A DNA stretch of 5,405 nucleotides from Verrucomicrobiota bacterium. Lineage in GTDB: Bacteria > Verrucomicrobiota > Kiritimatiellia > Kiritimatiellales > Tichowtungiaceae. The position numbers and the translations under genes are program-made. This document shows, one piece after another, positions 4,428-5,405 of the stretch. A model generated the notes under the pieces. That model had not been told where the DNA came from. It did not search any database and saw only the letters and a program-made list of their open reading frames with translations. Numbering within the stretch: position 1 is the first letter of the stretch; each line of letters opens with the position of its first letter. The DNA is taken from the NCBI GenBank assembly GCA_030619095.1, contig JAUXCB010000121.1, forward strand, positions 1-5,405, read 5' to 3'.

Positions 4428-5267
4428 ATGTGGGACTATACAGACAAGGTAAATGAACATTTTCGCCACCCGCACAACGTCGGGAAGATTGAACAACCGG
4501 ACGGCATGGGCGAGGTCGGGTCGCTGGCGTGCGGCGATGCGCTCAAGCTGATGTTTAAACTCGATGGCGAGGGCCGGATTTCGGAGGCCAGGTTTTTGAC
4601 CTTCGGCTGCGCCAGCGCGATTGCATCCTCCTCGGCGCTGACCGATATGATCCTCGGCAAAACGCTCGAAGAGGCGGAGCTGATCACCAACAAGGATATC
4701 GCGGACTATCTCGGCGGGCTTCCGAAGCAGAAAGTCCACTGTTCCGTGATGGGCCGCGAGGCACTCGAGGCGGCGATTTACAACTGCCGCACCGGCCAAA
4801 AGTGGGACAAGGAGCTCGACGGCGAAGTGGTTTGCCACTGCTTTGGTGTGACGGACAAAGAGTTGGAGCGGGTTGTCCGCGACAACAACGTCAAGACGCT
4901 CGAAGAGCTCACCAACGACTGCAAGGCGGGCGGTGGTTGCGGCAACTGCCTGCCGGATCTTCAGGTGATTATCGACCGCGTGCATAACGAGCAGGCCGCG
5001 GTCGCCGGCGAGCCGGATGCACAGCCGATGACCAATTTGCAGAAAATCCACCTGATTGAAGATGTGATCGACCGCGAAATCCGCCCGGCGCTCCGTCAGG
5101 ACGGCGGCGACCTCGAGCTGGTCGATGTGGACGGCAGCACGGTGAAGGTCCGCTTCCGCGGCGCCTGCTCAGGCTGCGTTGTTTCCGCCATTACGCTGAA
5201 AGACGTCGTTGAGGCGCGCCTGAAAGAAAATGTCTCCGAAGAGATTGTTGTTGAGGAGGTTAAGTAG
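4428..5267 (+). CDS. nifU: NifU, three-domain Fe-S cluster assembly scaffold
   Basis: Encodes 279 residues with the complete NifU architecture. The N-terminal IscU-like domain (about 1-125) has ligands C35 in LACGDALK, with D37, C61 in FGCASAIASS and C105 in VHCSVMG. The central [2Fe-2S] ferredoxin-like (Fer2_BFD) domain (about 133-180) has C136 and C138 (VCHCFGVTD) and C171 and C174 (GGCGNCLPD). The C-terminal NifU/Nfu domain (about 203-279) has RPALRQDGGDLELVDVDG and GACSGC, with C247 and C250. NifU receives sulfur from a NifS-type cysteine desulfurase and passes [2Fe-2S] or [4Fe-4S] clusters to apo-enzymes. It is not proof of nitrogen fixation, because some anaerobes and Helicobacter use it as the general scaffold. 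The residues 185-202 linker is short and charged. No nifS is present here. AAGGAGG, 5 bases before the ATG, fixes the start. The preceding gene, nadA, encodes an Fe-S client. Confidence 0.97.
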   Translation: MWDYTDKVNEHFRHPHNVGKIEQPDGMGEVGSLACGDALKLMFKLDGEGRISEARFLTFGCASAIASSSALTDMILGKTLEEAELITNKDIADYLGGLPKQKVHCSVMGREALEAAIYNCRTGQKWDKELDGEVVCHCFGVTDKELERVVRDNNVKTLEELTNDCKAGGGCGNCLPDLQVIIDRVHNEQAAVAGEPDAQPMTNLQKIHLIEDVIDREIRPALRQDGGDLELVDVDGSTVKVRFRGACSGCVVSAITLKDVVEARLKENVSEEIVVEEVK

Positions 5268-5277
5268 AGATCTCTAC
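5264..5277. repeat. 14-base palindrome over the nifU stop codon
   Basis: GTAGAGATCTCTAC is a perfect palindrome and includes the TAG stop (5265-5267). It has no loop and no T-run, so it is not a standard terminator. Confidence 0.5.
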
Positions 5278-5357
5278 CACGGAATACACTGAACACTTAG
5301 CGCGGCAGAGCCGCAACCAAATGTCGAATATTGAATAAAGAATGTTGAACATCGAAG
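5278..5357. repeat. Non-coding short-repeat tract after nifU
   Basis: Three kinds of unit follow nifU. The first is CACGGAATACACTGAACAC (5279-5297), a degenerate CACGGAA/ACACTGAA pair. The second is a small hairpin, GCGGC-AGA-GCCGC (5302-5314). The third is a run of GAATATTGAA, GAATGTTGAA and similar units (5321-5357, consensus about GAATRTYGAA). No open frame with a start and ribosome-binding site is convincing in the last 138 bases. The hairpin lacks a T-run, so termination is uncertain. Confidence 0.55.
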
Positions 5358-5405
5358 GAGGAGTAGATCACGCTGAAAGCGAAGCGATAAATAATTTTCG
5401 ATAGA

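Noticed and set aside
5361..5405. Start of another gene after GAAGGAGGAG near the right edge
   Set aside because: The purine run resembles a ribosome-binding site, but it belongs to the repeat tract, no suitable ATG follows, and stops (TAG, TAA) appear quickly.

Overview
The window is about 57% GC by eye. It reads as part of the chromosome of an anaerobic or microaerophilic Gram-negative bacterium, with dense genes separated by short gaps full of small repeats. Two envelope-efflux genes imply an outer membrane. The small CPVMG/CCGGC secreted protein, the TTTTCCA/TGGAAAA dyads and the intergenic TTGGA-type and GAATRTYGAA-type repeats suggest a PVC-group lineage (Kiritimatiellota/Lentisphaerota-like). 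That taxonomic placement is inference from familiarity and has not been tested by a search.

Left part (1-2092, minus strand): a copper-efflux operon read right to left. It begins with a CsoR-type Cu(I) repressor (1776-2057). Its promoter carries a near-ideal CsoR operator, TATACCCC-GCA-GGGGTATA (2068-2086), exactly between the -35 and -10 boxes. Next come a small secreted Cys-rich protein (1440-1688), a TolC-family outer-membrane efflux protein (83-1333), and the first 28 codons of a further exported protein (1-86) whose ATG overlaps the efflux gene's TGA. That last gene is probably the periplasmic adaptor of an RND metal pump. Both wider gaps in the operon hold related GC-rich stem-loops.

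Middle part (2144-3297, minus strand): a possible terminator and a TTTTCCA/TGGAAAA dyad lie next to the decayed 3' end of a beta-propeller lactonase gene (2204 to about 2538), broken by at least two frame changes and an apparent internal deletion. Upstream of it is an intact class I SAM-dependent methyltransferase (2622-3263) with an unusual SAM-binding loop.

Right part (3343-5405, plus strand): nadA (quinolinate synthase, NAD biosynthesis) runs divergently from the methyltransferase gene and is followed by a full three-domain nifU. NadA needs a [4Fe-4S] cluster and NifU is an Fe-S scaffold, so the pairing makes biochemical sense. The final 138 bases are non-coding and consist of a palindrome and short degenerate repeats.

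The most interesting non-coding signal is that csoR, the methyltransferase gene and nadA each have a plausible -10 hexamer ending only 6-7 bases before the ATG and no well-placed Shine-Dalgarno sequence. This suggests leaderless transcripts, whereas nifU and the internal operon genes have conventional ribosome-binding sites. I see no CRISPR array, tRNA, rRNA or insertion sequence. None of the recognised gene families amounts to an undescribed system.
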